DNA of 9,605 bases. Source: an uncultured Saprospiraceae bacterium. Lineage in GTDB: Bacteria; Bacteroidota; Bacteroidia; Chitinophagales; Saprospiraceae. The DNA lies in assembly GCA_934699305.1 (NCBI GenBank), contig CAKUWM010000088.1, forward strand, positions 1-9,605, read 5' to 3'. The notes below the pieces were generated by a model. It worked only from the letters and a program-made list of their open reading frames with translations. It was not told the origin of the DNA and did no database searches. This document shows, piece after piece, positions 1-6,494 of the stretch. Every line of letters starts with the position of its first letter. Position 1 is the stretch's first letter. Made by a program: the position numbers and the translations under genes.

Positions 1-1
1 C

Positions 2-496
2 GGTGGTAGCGGCTGGATTTTAGAAGACATAAACCGACTTTCTCGTCAGAATATTGAAATAACGTATATAGAAGAGTCCGAAAGAATGCTTGAAATGACT
101 AAAAAAAGGCAGTTTAATCCATTGGTTGTCAATATAATACAAGCTGATATATTTGAATACAGTCTTTTGGGCAAATACGATATCATCTTTACACCATTTA
201 TATTTGACCATTTCAATCTCCAGGAAAGCCAAATTTTATTTGACAAATTGAATTCCCATTTAACAAGTGGTGGATTATGGCTCCATACGGACTTCACTTA
301 TGAAAGCAGCCATGGGAAGTGGTGGAAAAGACTATATATGTCGGTTATTTTCCTCTTTTTCAAATGGGTTATCGGATTAAAAAACAATACATTGACCAAT
401 ATGGAGCCTATCTTTCAAAAGGAAAATTATCAATGTTTGTATAAAAAATACACTTATATGAATTTTATTCAAGGCAGCATTTGGGAAAAAGAATAA
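2..496 (+). CDS. SAM-dependent methyltransferase, class I (5' partial)
   Basis: The frame is open from the left edge, so the true start lies outside; 164 codons and a TAA stop are present. The first residues, GGSGW, form the glycine-rich motif I that binds S-adenosylmethionine in Rossmann-fold methyltransferases. An acidic residue follows at the end of the next strand (ITYIEES), then an AD motif (IIQADIF) and a motif-II-like YDIIFTPFIFDHF stretch. LTSGGLWLHTDF resembles the strand after motif III. The C-terminal half has a hydrophobic helix (LYMSVIFLFFKWVIGL), as in small-molecule methyltransferases of the UbiE/Methyltransf_25 type, where it often covers the substrate. The substrate cannot be named. 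The gene ends 127 bases before lemA, and a promoter-like element in that gap suggests the two are separate units. The fold assignment is good; the specific function is unknown. Confidence 0.75.
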   Translation, partial: GGSGWILEDINRLSRQNIEITYIEESERMLEMTKKRQFNPLVVNIIQADIFEYSLLGKYDIIFTPFIFDHFNLQESQILFDKLNSHLTSGGLWLHTDFTYESSHGKWWKRLYMSVIFLFFKWVIGLKNNTLTNMEPIFQKENYQCLYKKYTYMNFIQGSIWEKE

Positions 497-558
497 AAAG
501 CAATATATTGGTAGTTTAAATCAGTTATTTCATATAAATTTTGAAGTGTTTTACTCGA

Positions 559-590
559 TTTGGGAATCATTTGAAGTAGCTGTATGTTTT
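559..590 (+). promoter_or_regulatory. Bacteroidota-type promoter upstream of lemA
   Basis: TTTG at 559-562, a 20-base spacer, then TATGTTTT at 583-590. This differs from the TTTG-N19/20-TAnnTTTG consensus of Bacteroidota housekeeping promoters by one base. Transcription would start near 597, giving a leader of about 27 bases before the lemA ATG. It would drive lemA and the two TPM genes. This is a visual consensus match only. Confidence 0.5.
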
Positions 591-623
591 TAAAAAATAA
601 TATTCATAAAAATTAATCTTAAA

Positions 624-1214
624 ATGAAACGATCCGTTGTAACACTTATTGTCATTGCAGTTATTGCACTCATCGCTTATTCATCCTTCAAAGGGGCTTA
701 TAATTCTATGGTTACCAAAGAAGAATCGGTAGAATCAGCATGGGCTCAAGTGGAGAATGTATATCAAAGACGTGCCGACCTCATCCCCAACTTAGTGAAT
801 ACTGTAAAAGGTGCGGCTAATTTTGAAAAAGAAACGTACACAGCAGTCACTGAAGCTCGTTCTAAAGCCAGCCAAATTACAGTAGATCCCAAAAACCTAA
901 CTCCGGAAAAAATTCAAGAATTTCAAGCTGCTCAAAGCCAGTTATCTCAAGCATTGGGACGTTTGATGATGGTCACTGAAAATTATCCTCAACTAAAAGC
1001 CAACCAAAACTTCCTTGACCTTCAGGCACAATTAGAAGGCACTGAAAATAGAATAACTCAGGAAAGGCGAAAATTCAATGAAGTTGTTCAGGATTTCAAT
1101 ACTTATATACGTAAGTTCCCAAATAACTTGATGTCAGGTATGTTCGGCTTTGAGAAAAAAGGATATTTTGAAGCGGAAAAGGGTTCAGAAAAAGCCCCAA
1201 CCGTCAATTTTTAA
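624..1214 (+). CDS. lemA: LemA family protein
   Basis: 196 residues, the usual LemA length (about 185-200). An N-terminal hydrophobic segment (residues 4-20) acts as a membrane anchor. It is followed by the family signature NSMVTKEESVESAWAQVENV, YQRRADLIPNLVNTVKGAANF and TAVTEARSKA (about residues 27-82). A second conserved block, ENYPQLKANQNFLDLQAQLE with GTENRI and FNEVVQDFNTYIRKFP, spans about 119-166. LemA proteins form a long helical bundle projecting from the membrane; their biochemical role is not settled. Here lemA is the first of three genes and lies 27 bases from a TPM-domain gene. LemA next to TPM/YgcG proteins is a recurring bacterial arrangement and suggests an envelope complex. 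The ATG follows an A-rich stretch with no Shine-Dalgarno sequence, which is normal for Bacteroidota. Confidence 0.96.
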   Translation: MKRSVVTLIVIAVIALIAYSSFKGAYNSMVTKEESVESAWAQVENVYQRRADLIPNLVNTVKGAANFEKETYTAVTEARSKASQITVDPKNLTPEKIQEFQAAQSQLSQALGRLMMVTENYPQLKANQNFLDLQAQLEGTENRITQERRKFNEVVQDFNTYIRKFPNNLMSGMFGFEKKGYFEAEKGSEKAPTVNF

Positions 1215-1241
1215 TTCATTTCTGTTGAACTATTTTAAAGT

Positions 1242-1676
1242 ATGTCCAAATTTTTTAAGCCGGAACAGGAAAAAAAAATTATAAGCGCTATATCAAATAT
1301 AGAATCCACCACGACTGGGGAGCTAAGGGTATATATCGAAGACAAATGCCCTGAAGATGTCCACCATAGGGCTATGAAAATATTTGAACAATATGGTGTA
1401 CATAAAACCAAAGCACGCAATGGCGTCCTGATATATGTTGCCGTCCGATCCAGACAACTATACATTTGGGGCGATTCAGGAATCCATGAAAAAGCCGGCC
1501 AAAGCCTATGGGACAATATCCTAAAAGACATGAGTAATGATTTTGCCGATGGAATGTATGAATCCGGACTACTTAAAGCTATTAATGCTATAGGAGTCAT
1601 CATGAAGCAATATTTCCCTGCGAATGGTAAAGACACAGACAATGAATTGCCGGATGAAATAATCTATGGATTTTAA
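1242..1676 (+). CDS. Small soluble TPM-domain protein
   Basis: 144 residues with no signal peptide or membrane segment, so probably cytoplasmic. The protein is essentially one TPM domain (TPM_phosphatase family). Visible elements are the N-terminal helix FKPEQEKKIISAISNIE, the first strand TGELRVYIEDKCPEDV (about 25-40), the central NGVLIYVAVRSRQLYIWGD (about 60-78) with the GVLIYVA strand typical of the family, and the GLLKAINAIGVIMKQYF C-terminal helix. Single-domain soluble TPM proteins of this size occur in Bacteroidota; from memory, BA42 of Bizionia argentinensis is one with a solved structure. The family name implies phosphatase activity, but enzymatic activity is not general in it. It lies between lemA (27 bases upstream) and a membrane TPM gene (44 bases downstream), so it is probably co-transcribed and may act with both. 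Confidence 0.9.
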   Translation: MSKFFKPEQEKKIISAISNIESTTTGELRVYIEDKCPEDVHHRAMKIFEQYGVHKTKARNGVLIYVAVRSRQLYIWGDSGIHEKAGQSLWDNILKDMSNDFADGMYESGLLKAINAIGVIMKQYFPANGKDTDNELPDEIIYGF

Positions 1677-1720
1677 CCTTTGAAACGTTGCATCGCTACC
1701 TTTCAATTAACACAACAAAA

Positions 1721-2503
1721 ATGAAGAAGTACATATATATAACGCTTGTATTCCTTTGTGGGGCATTCTCTCTTTTTGCACAGAATGACAACTTGTTCCC
1801 AACCAAACCGGAACCGGCGGTGTATGTACACGATTATTCCAACATGCTTACCTCAGTCCAGCGAAACATATTAGAGCAAGAACTGAGAGCAATGAATGAT
1901 ACAACTTCTTCACAGATTGTTATCATGATACGTCCGGATATTGGGGATTATGACCGGGCAAGCTATGCAATTGAATTGGGGAATAAATGGGGCGTAGGTC
2001 AAGGCAAAAAGGACAATGGCGTCATCATGCTAATCGTAACTGAAGGAAGCCAAAGAGGAGTATTTATTTCCACCGGTTATGGCGTAGAAGGTGCATTGAC
2101 AGATGTTAGTTCGTCGCGCATTTCCCGGGAAATGGTTAATTATTTTAGGGAACAACAATTTTATGAAGGAATCCAATACGGTGTAACAGCAATAGTCTCT
2201 GCAATACATGGAGAATATTCGGCCGACACCATTTCACCATCAGATTCAGATGATGTATTTTGGCCTATGTTTGTGATATTCCTCATCATTGTAGGCATCA
2301 TATTAATTGCAATTTTTGGAAAGTTCGAAACACAAACTTATTCCGGGACAGGCACATTTGGCAATAGAAGAAGGGATACGTGGGGCGGCGGCTGGGGCGG
2401 TGGAGGTAGTTGGGGCGGTGGAGGTTCTTCAGGCGGCGGCTGGGGCGGAGGAAGTTTTGGAGGAGGAAGCTTTGGAGGTGGCGGAGGCGGAGCCAGCTGG
2501 TAA
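1721..2503 (+). CDS. Secreted/membrane TPM-domain protein with Gly-rich tail (YgcG-like)
   Basis: 260 residues. A signal peptide (MKKYIYITLVFLCGAFSLFA, residues 1-20, probable cut before Q21) is followed by a TPM domain at about 33-165 with the family elements VYVHDYSNMLTSVQRN, SSQIVIMI, the NKWGVGQGKKDNGVIMLIV block and FISTGYGVEGALTD. A membrane helix at about 180-200 (FVIFLIIVGIILIAIFG) precedes a short basic stretch and a Gly/Ser/Trp-rich tail (221-260). This is the YgcG layout: a periplasmic TPM domain anchored by one helix, with a low-complexity tail on the cytoplasmic side. The ATG at 1721 is preferred over an upstream TTG at 1688, because the latter adds 11 residues ahead of a complete signal peptide. 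As last gene of the lemA unit it probably works with LemA in envelope maintenance; the molecular role is unknown. Confidence 0.92.
   Translation: MKKYIYITLVFLCGAFSLFAQNDNLFPTKPEPAVYVHDYSNMLTSVQRNILEQELRAMNDTTSSQIVIMIRPDIGDYDRASYAIELGNKWGVGQGKKDNGVIMLIVTEGSQRGVFISTGYGVEGALTDVSSSRISREMVNYFREQQFYEGIQYGVTAIVSAIHGEYSADTISPSDSDDVFWPMFVIFLIIVGIILIAIFGKFETQTYSGTGTFGNRRRDTWGGGWGGGGSWGGGGSSGGGWGGGSFGGGSFGGGGGGASW
2381..2500 (+). repeat. G-rich low-complexity repeat encoding the Gly/Trp/Ser tail
   Basis: TGGGGCGG recurs four times (first at 2381-2388), mixed with GGAGG, GGTGG and GGCGGC units. The tract encodes WGGG/SGGG/FGGG repeats of the preceding TPM protein. It is much more G-rich than the rest of the window and has many runs of two to four G on the coding strand, so it could vary in length by slippage and could form G-quadruplexes. 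Confidence 0.8.
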
Positions 2504-2654
2504 TTAAGCCGTATTCCAATTCCTAATTTATGCTCATCTTATATGTATTGTAAAAAAATACTACATCTTTCAGGATTATTCAATCACTTGTATCAAAGCT
2601 ACTTATAAAACAATTAAAGTGAACCCACATAGTAATCTTTTAAAAGCCAAATCA

Positions 2655-2704
2655 ATATTAATCCATATTCCGCATTAGACAATTGTGGAATATGGGATTA
2701 ATGT
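2655..2704. terminator. Long imperfect hairpin in convergent intergenic region
   Basis: The 319 bases between the TPM gene and the opposing lipoprotein gene hold one clear structure. Arms 2655-2674 and 2684-2704 pair over about 20 positions (core ATTAATCCATATTCC against its near-exact complement), with one bulged G, two G-U pairs on the plus reading and a 9-base loop. It sits near the middle of the gap between converging genes, as expected for a bidirectional transcription end. However, neither side has a T-run directly after the stem, so it may instead protect mRNA 3' ends. I see nothing else in the gap. Confidence 0.45.
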
Positions 2705-2822
2705 CAAAATTACATCATTCGATGGAAATCTCAACCTAAAATAAAGAAGAAAAACCTGTCGGAAAATTAGCGTTATTACCCTATTTAATCTCTTCTAACG
2801 GCACTTTATCACAAGGTTCAAA

Positions 2823-3290
2823 TCAACCACCATGTGAGGAAGAATCCTCTTGTAAAGCCGGATTTTTGACCAACTTGTTCATCGCCGCATAATAAATCAA
2901 CTGCCATTCATTTCCGGTCTTTGCAAACCGTCGTTCCATTCCATATTCCTTGTTTTTCAACTGAATTCTTTCAATCACAATGGTACTGTCAATTACTGTA
3001 AATTCCCTTGTATAATCACTAAAGTCTGTGAAAGGACGATGCATTGTCCAATCCTTAATATCCCAATGAAAATCAGGAATAGCTTCTTGTGAAGAAATGG
3101 AAGGAATTCCTTCCAGTGGAAAACGAATGTGGTCTATTTGAAAAATACTGTCTTCATGAAATTTGGTATAAAAAGCTTCAAAACCGACAGGCAATGCCTG
3201 TTCAATATTGGCTTCTTTCTTCTTACATCCAATAATTGTAAGCATTGCAACTAAAAATCCTACTAAAATATTATATTTATTCATATTCAT
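2823..3290 (-). CDS. Small lipoprotein, DUF4348-like
   Basis: 155 residues. Residues 1-22 form a lipoprotein signal: short Asn/Lys-containing start, hydrophobic core (ILVGFLVAMLTIIG) and lipobox IIGC with the lipid-bearing Cys at 22, followed by KKKE. The mature part has a conserved-looking block FEAFYTKFHEDSIFQIDHIRFPLEG (about 38-62, a match to my recollection of DUF4348 proteins of Bacteroidota) and later RRFAKTGNEWQLIYYAAMNK, an NTF2-like closing strand pair. The function is unknown. The start ATG overlaps the stop of the phosphopantetheinyl transferase gene by four bases (ATGA, 3287-3290), so the two are one transcript and probably translationally coupled. An ATG two codons further in (3284) is an alternative start. 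The lipoprotein call is strong; the family name is from memory. Confidence 0.85.
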   Translation of the reverse strand: MNMNKYNILVGFLVAMLTIIGCKKKEANIEQALPVGFEAFYTKFHEDSIFQIDHIRFPLEGIPSISSQEAIPDFHWDIKDWTMHRPFTDFSDYTREFTVIDSTIVIERIQLKNKEYGMERRFAKTGNEWQLIYYAAMNKLVKNPALQEDSSSHGG

Positions 3291-3931
3291 ACATTATACA
3301 AAGGCCAGGCCCATGTGACGATAAATCCATTGACTTCTTCAAAATATAAACGAAAATAGGCATCGACATTATTACGTCTTACTCTTCCCCTACCCCAGCC
3401 CTGATGAAAGGAATCAAGCGTAAAGTGTACTGCTAATTGAGACCGAAATTCAAGCTGCCCCAATCCATCCACCTTATATAATGCTTCTTTACAAGACCAA
3501 ATCAAGGTAAACCAAAATATAGGATCAAGTCCCATCGGCACCTTAATTTCTGCCTCGTTACAGAACTTGGTTGCCAGCCTGATTATTCTTTCATCAATCC
3601 TTTCCAAGTCAACACCATGATCCATGCTACCTATACTCACTATTAGCATGGACTTGCTGTGTGATATTGAAATTTTTTCATTGCGATTAGATAAATAAGG
3701 CTTGCCGTTTCGTCGCTTCTTTAACAAGGGTTTACTTCCCTTCATATTAGAATTAAGTAAATAACGCTGAACGATAAATTCAAGTTTTCTCTTGCCGCTC
3801 ATCATTTCAAACTCATTGCTTTCATCTAAAGTAAGTTGCGTCTCTTTTCGAAACCAATCTAAAGACTCCTGCATATCCCACAAATACAAGTCCAAGTCTT
3901 TTACCCTCGATTCTAAATCTATAGCCGGCAT
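3287..3931 (-). CDS. 4'-phosphopantetheinyl transferase, Sfp type
   Basis: 214 residues, the usual size for the Sfp/AcpT-like monomeric family with two similar halves. It transfers the phosphopantetheine arm of coenzyme A to a serine on acyl or peptidyl carrier proteins. Diagnostic motifs are present in order: GKPYL (76-80), ISISHS (87-92, CoA contact), GVDLE (106-110, Mg-binding acidic residues) and WSCKEALYK (145-153, with the catalytic/metal Glu149 and Lys153). No polyketide or peptide synthetase gene is in the window, so it is probably the housekeeping enzyme for fatty-acid acyl carrier protein, or serves carrier proteins encoded elsewhere. It is first in a two-gene minus-strand unit with a lipoprotein gene overlapping its stop. 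A Shine-Dalgarno-like AAGGTG lies 5 bases ahead of the ATG. Confidence 0.95.
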   Translation of the reverse strand: MPAIDLESRVKDLDLYLWDMQESLDWFRKETQLTLDESNEFEMMSGKRKLEFIVQRYLLNSNMKGSKPLLKKRRNGKPYLSNRNEKISISHSKSMLIVSIGSMDHGVDLERIDERIIRLATKFCNEAEIKVPMGLDPIFWFTLIWSCKEALYKVDGLGQLEFRSQLAVHFTLDSFHQGWGRGRVRRNNVDAYFRLYFEEVNGFIVTWAWPLYNV

Positions 3932-3936
3932 ATCTT

Positions 3937-3942
3937 CACCTT
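3937..3942 (-). promoter_or_regulatory. Shine-Dalgarno-like AAGGTG for the phosphopantetheinyl transferase
   Basis: On the minus strand AAGGTG ends 5 bases before the ATG at 3931. The other starts in this window lack such a site, as is usual in Bacteroidota, so it supports the chosen start without proving use. The short match may be chance. Confidence 0.3.
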
Positions 3943-4107
3943 ATGAAATAAATACTTTCCCATTTTCTAACAACGAGTCATTTATTTATTTGCACCGCAA
4001 TTTCGTATTTCCATTACAAATTTGGTGTAAAATTCTTCAATATCCACCATTTTATTCTAAAAACCTACAATTCCCTTTTTTGAGCAAATCAACTTATTTT
4101 TTACTTA

Positions 4108-4125
4108 ATATCAATTGATATCAAT
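4108..4125. repeat. Overlapping palindromes, possible operator
   Basis: ATATCAATTGATAT (4108-4121) and ATTGATATCAAT (4114-4125) are both perfect palindromes and overlap. This places two TATCAAT copies exactly 10 bases apart, one helical turn. They lie in the 355-base gap between the divergent phosphopantetheinyl transferase and WD40 genes, where a regulator site would be expected. The rest of that gap is AT-rich with no gene and no convincing TAnnTTTG element. AT-rich sequence makes chance palindromes common. Confidence 0.3.
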
Positions 4126-4286
4126 ATTTCACACCTCAATGCAGAATATAATTTGTCACAATATTTTCCGGTAAACGTACATAATACAGCATATTCAGCA
4201 TTCAGAGAATGATAAAATACACATTTCTTTGGTGGTTGACAAAAACAAAATTCTTGAAATTACATTCTAATAACAATACATGCGAA

Positions 4287-5204
4287 ATGAATAATTCTCA
4301 AGAAAAGTTAGGATTTCAATTAAATCATATCAATACCAGACAAGGCGGATACAGTTCAATTTACGCAATTGCCGACTATACCCACAAAAGGGGTTTTTTC
4401 TCATCCGGAGGAGATGGTGAGATCATTTATTGGCAGGATGCAACTTTGGATGAAGGGAAAGTCTTTGCTAGAGAAGAAAAACCGGTCATGTGCCTTCACT
4501 ATGATGACCACTCAGATGAATTGATAACAGGAACACTAAATGGCATCATAAGTTGGATACATGTGGAAGGGAAAACAGTTACTAAAAGACAAAAATGGAT
4601 CAATGGGGGCATATTTGCATTAACAAGTGATGAAAAGGCGCAATATTTTTCCGGTGATGATGGCTGCGTCAATCAGTTGGACAAAACAAACAAGCAATTA
4701 GTCAGTAGCATTCAAATTTCTGCCGTTAGGAGCAGAGCACTTTTGCTACATCACACTTTCATTTTTGCAGGCACATCGGAAGGCAATATATTTAAAATCA
4801 ATACGGCAGATTTTAATCAATATCAGAAAAGCACATTTGGGCATCAAGGCAGTGTCTTTGGACTGGCATTGGCAGGCGATGGAATAATATCAGTTGGTAA
4901 GGATGGCAGGATGATAAAATGGGATTCTTCCTTAACACCAATAATCGACATTCAAGCCCACAATACAACCATCAATTCCATCGTAACCCTCGGCAATACC
5001 GGCCTTCTGGCGACTGGATGCAGAGATGGAAGTATCCGGATATGGGATTCGGACAAGCTGGAACTTGTGAAAGTAATAGATTTATTTCTGCATTCCGGCC
5101 ATCTCCGATCGGTCAACAAACTCATTTGGAAAGATAACCAAAGTAGCTTAATCAGTGGAAGTGACGACAGACAAATTAAATTATGGAAAATAGAAGCTTC
5201 CTGA
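4287..5204 (+). CDS. WD40-repeat protein, single seven-bladed propeller
   Basis: 305 residues from the ATG at 4287. Seven WD40-type repeats can be counted at about 25-50, 66-91, 107-132, 146-171, 184-213, 224-254 and 270-301, each ending in a DG(x)I(x)W-like turn: GDGEIIYW, LNGIISW, DDGCVNQL, SEGNIFKI, KDGRMIKW, RDGSIRIW and DDRQIKLW. The last three, with GH/AH pairs, are closest to consensus. Seven repeats make one closed beta-propeller, a protein-binding scaffold; no catalytic domain, signal peptide or membrane segment is attached, so it is probably cytoplasmic. An upstream in-frame ATG at 4209 would add 26 residues that fit neither a signal peptide nor a blade, so 4287 is preferred. The partner is unknown. 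The gene stands alone and ends 24 bases from the opposing PDZ gene. Confidence 0.88.
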   Translation: MNNSQEKLGFQLNHINTRQGGYSSIYAIADYTHKRGFFSSGGDGEIIYWQDATLDEGKVFAREEKPVMCLHYDDHSDELITGTLNGIISWIHVEGKTVTKRQKWINGGIFALTSDEKAQYFSGDDGCVNQLDKTNKQLVSSIQISAVRSRALLLHHTFIFAGTSEGNIFKINTADFNQYQKSTFGHQGSVFGLALAGDGIISVGKDGRMIKWDSSLTPIIDIQAHNTTINSIVTLGNTGLLATGCRDGSIRIWDSDKLELVKVIDLFLHSGHLRSVNKLIWKDNQSSLISGSDDRQIKLWKIEAS

Positions 5205-5228
5205 CATCATCTCCTAAAAAGCAAACTT

Positions 5229-6089
5229 CTAATCAACCTTGATAAAAAGTATCTTGTTATCTCGCTTTATTTTAAAAGTTATTGGCTTTGTATTGGGTGC
5301 ATTTTTTATGATTCGACTCAAGTCATCTTCATCCTTAAAAACCAAATTATTAATCGATAAAACATGATCGCCGACCAAAAGTCCGGCTTGTTCGGCTGGT
5401 GAATGACTTTCTATTCGTATCACCTCCCATAATTTTCCATTGCCTGTTTTAGAAAGAGATACACCAAGTTCTCGCGGTTTATTGGGATTCTCTATACGTC
5501 TTGTTTTCTCAACATTCCGATTATTAATATTTGTCTTTGGGTCAGAGGATAGAACAACAACAATATTTTTTAAGCTATTATCCCTCAAGACCTTTAGATT
5601 TACCTCATCTCCGGCATTTTTCTCTTTTATATAATTAGCCAACGTGATTTGATCCTTAATAATAATATTATCAACTTCTTTAATGACATCACCTTTACTT
5701 AATCCTGCCCTTTCAGCAGGTCCCTTGGGTTCAACAAGATAAACACTTACACTGCCCTTGGATTCCATCGTTATCATCCCTATCCAACCTTTCTGTGGAA
5801 TAATTTTTCCTTCATTGAGCTGGCTATTGACATAAGGCAAGCCATCTTCAACAACTACAAAGCTTTTATTATCCTTCTCCCGCCTAATCATATTAAGCCT
5901 AACTCCGGCTGAATCAGCGGGCATACCATTGATTAAAACAATTTTTCCTTTTACCACCACATTGAATGAGTCTAAGTCAGAACCTTCAATGTTTATCTGA
6001 ATGCTTTGAACAGGTGAGCCCTGAGCCATTAGGAAATTACCGACAAATAGAAATAAAATTATTGCTAAACATTTATTTAAAACCTGCAT
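5229..6089 (-). CDS. Exported protein with two PDZ domains
   Basis: 286 residues. The signal peptide covers about residues 1-22 (hydrophobic ILFLFVGNFLMA, likely cut before Q23), so the protein is periplasmic or secreted. Residues 30-95 are an undefined beta-rich region. PDZ1 spans about 101-182 (ligand loop GWIGM, then GPAERAGLSKGDVIKEVD and an NLKVLRD strand). A basic, Asn-rich linker (184-204) leads to PDZ2 at about 206-286 (ELGVSL, SPAEQAGLLVGDHVLSINN, ITFKIKRD). Both resemble the PDZ domains of DegP/HtrA and CtpA proteases, but no trypsin-like or peptidase S41 domain is present. It may be an adaptor that binds C-termini of unfolded or secreted envelope proteins; that role is inferred. 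The gene is convergent with the WD40 gene and divergent from mlaE, and appears monocistronic. Confidence 0.88.
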   Translation of the reverse strand: MQVLNKCLAIILFLFVGNFLMAQGSPVQSIQINIEGSDLDSFNVVVKGKIVLINGMPADSAGVRLNMIRREKDNKSFVVVEDGLPYVNSQLNEGKIIPQKGWIGMITMESKGSVSVYLVEPKGPAERAGLSKGDVIKEVDNIIIKDQITLANYIKEKNAGDEVNLKVLRDNSLKNIVVVLSSDPKTNINNRNVEKTRRIENPNKPRELGVSLSKTGNGKLWEVIRIESHSPAEQAGLLVGDHVLSINNLVFKDEDDLSRIIKNAPNTKPITFKIKRDNKILFIKVD

Positions 6090-6165
6090 ATTACTAATTT
6101 TTAGATGACTAATATTAAAGCCTATTTTTTCACAACTATCACACTAAGATAATACAATGTTCTTT

Positions 6166-6173
6166 CAAATGTA
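6166..6173 (-). promoter_or_regulatory. -7 element for the PDZ-protein gene
   Basis: On the minus strand TACATTTG matches the Bacteroidota TAnnTTTG -7 element exactly. It would start transcription near 6160, about 70 bases before the ATG at 6089. No TTTG is seen at the expected upstream distance, so the promoter is only half supported. Confidence 0.35.
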
Positions 6174-6494
6174 TTGACGTAAAATAATTAATAAATATTT
6201 ATAATTCCAAAATTTTTATTCTGAAAACTACTATTTCTGAAAAAACGCTATCTCCCGAAAGATCTATTAAAGCGACATCACATCAAATTTAAACCAAATT
6301 CAACTAAATATTCTTCAATAAAAACATCAATTATACATGTTAATAATTAAATTCGAATAACAATAAAAATAATATTAATTTTTTCAATATTGATTATCAA
6401 TAACTTATAGTATTTTTATAAAAATATATATAATTATTTTCATATATAATAAAAAAGTCATTTATATTTACCACATAATTAAGTTACAACTTAG
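6174..6494. other. AT-rich divergent intergenic region ahead of mlaE
   Basis: No coding region is credible here. The DNA is extremely AT-rich, especially 6290-6480. It contains an inverted repeat TATTGAT-T-ATCAATA (6388-6402) and a perfect 16-base palindrome TATTTTTATAAAAATA (6411-6426). A near-consensus -7 element, TATATTTA, lies at 6463-6470, 24 bases before the mlaE ATG, without an upstream TTTG at the right spacing. The region probably holds the mlaE promoter and AT-rich upstream sequence; the repeats may be operator sites or chance. Confidence 0.4.

Noticed and set aside
1235..1642. Long open frame on the minus strand opposite the small TPM gene
   Set aside because: It is antisense to a clear TPM-domain gene, with Ser/Cys/Trp-rich composition typical of a reverse-frame artefact.
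1688..1720. Upstream TTG start for the membrane TPM protein
   Set aside because: It adds 11 residues (HRYLSINTTK after the start) ahead of a complete Lys-Lys/hydrophobic signal peptide beginning at the ATG 1721.
2307..2507. Ala/Glu/Gly-rich frame on the + strand and a reverse frame over the Gly-rich tail
   Set aside because: Both are created by the repetitive G-rich DNA encoding the TPM tail and have no independent domain.
3792..4118. Open frame on the + strand across the start of the phosphopantetheinyl transferase gene
   Set aside because: Half is antisense to the transferase, the rest is AT-rich intergenic DNA, and no motif is visible.
4236..4268. TTGACA and TACATT resembling an E. coli sigma-70 promoter ahead of the WD40 gene
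   Set aside because: The spacing is too long and Bacteroidota promoters use TTTG/TAnnTTTG instead.
4209..4286. Upstream ATG start for the WD40 protein
   Set aside because: The extra 26 residues form neither a clear signal peptide nor part of a blade. The ATG at 4287 precedes the first propeller strand closely. Not excluded, only less likely.
5910..5935. GMPADSAG in the PDZ protein resembling GMPADSPG in the GldB homologue
   Set aside because: The surrounding sequences are unrelated and the motif falls in different structural contexts; treated as coincidence.
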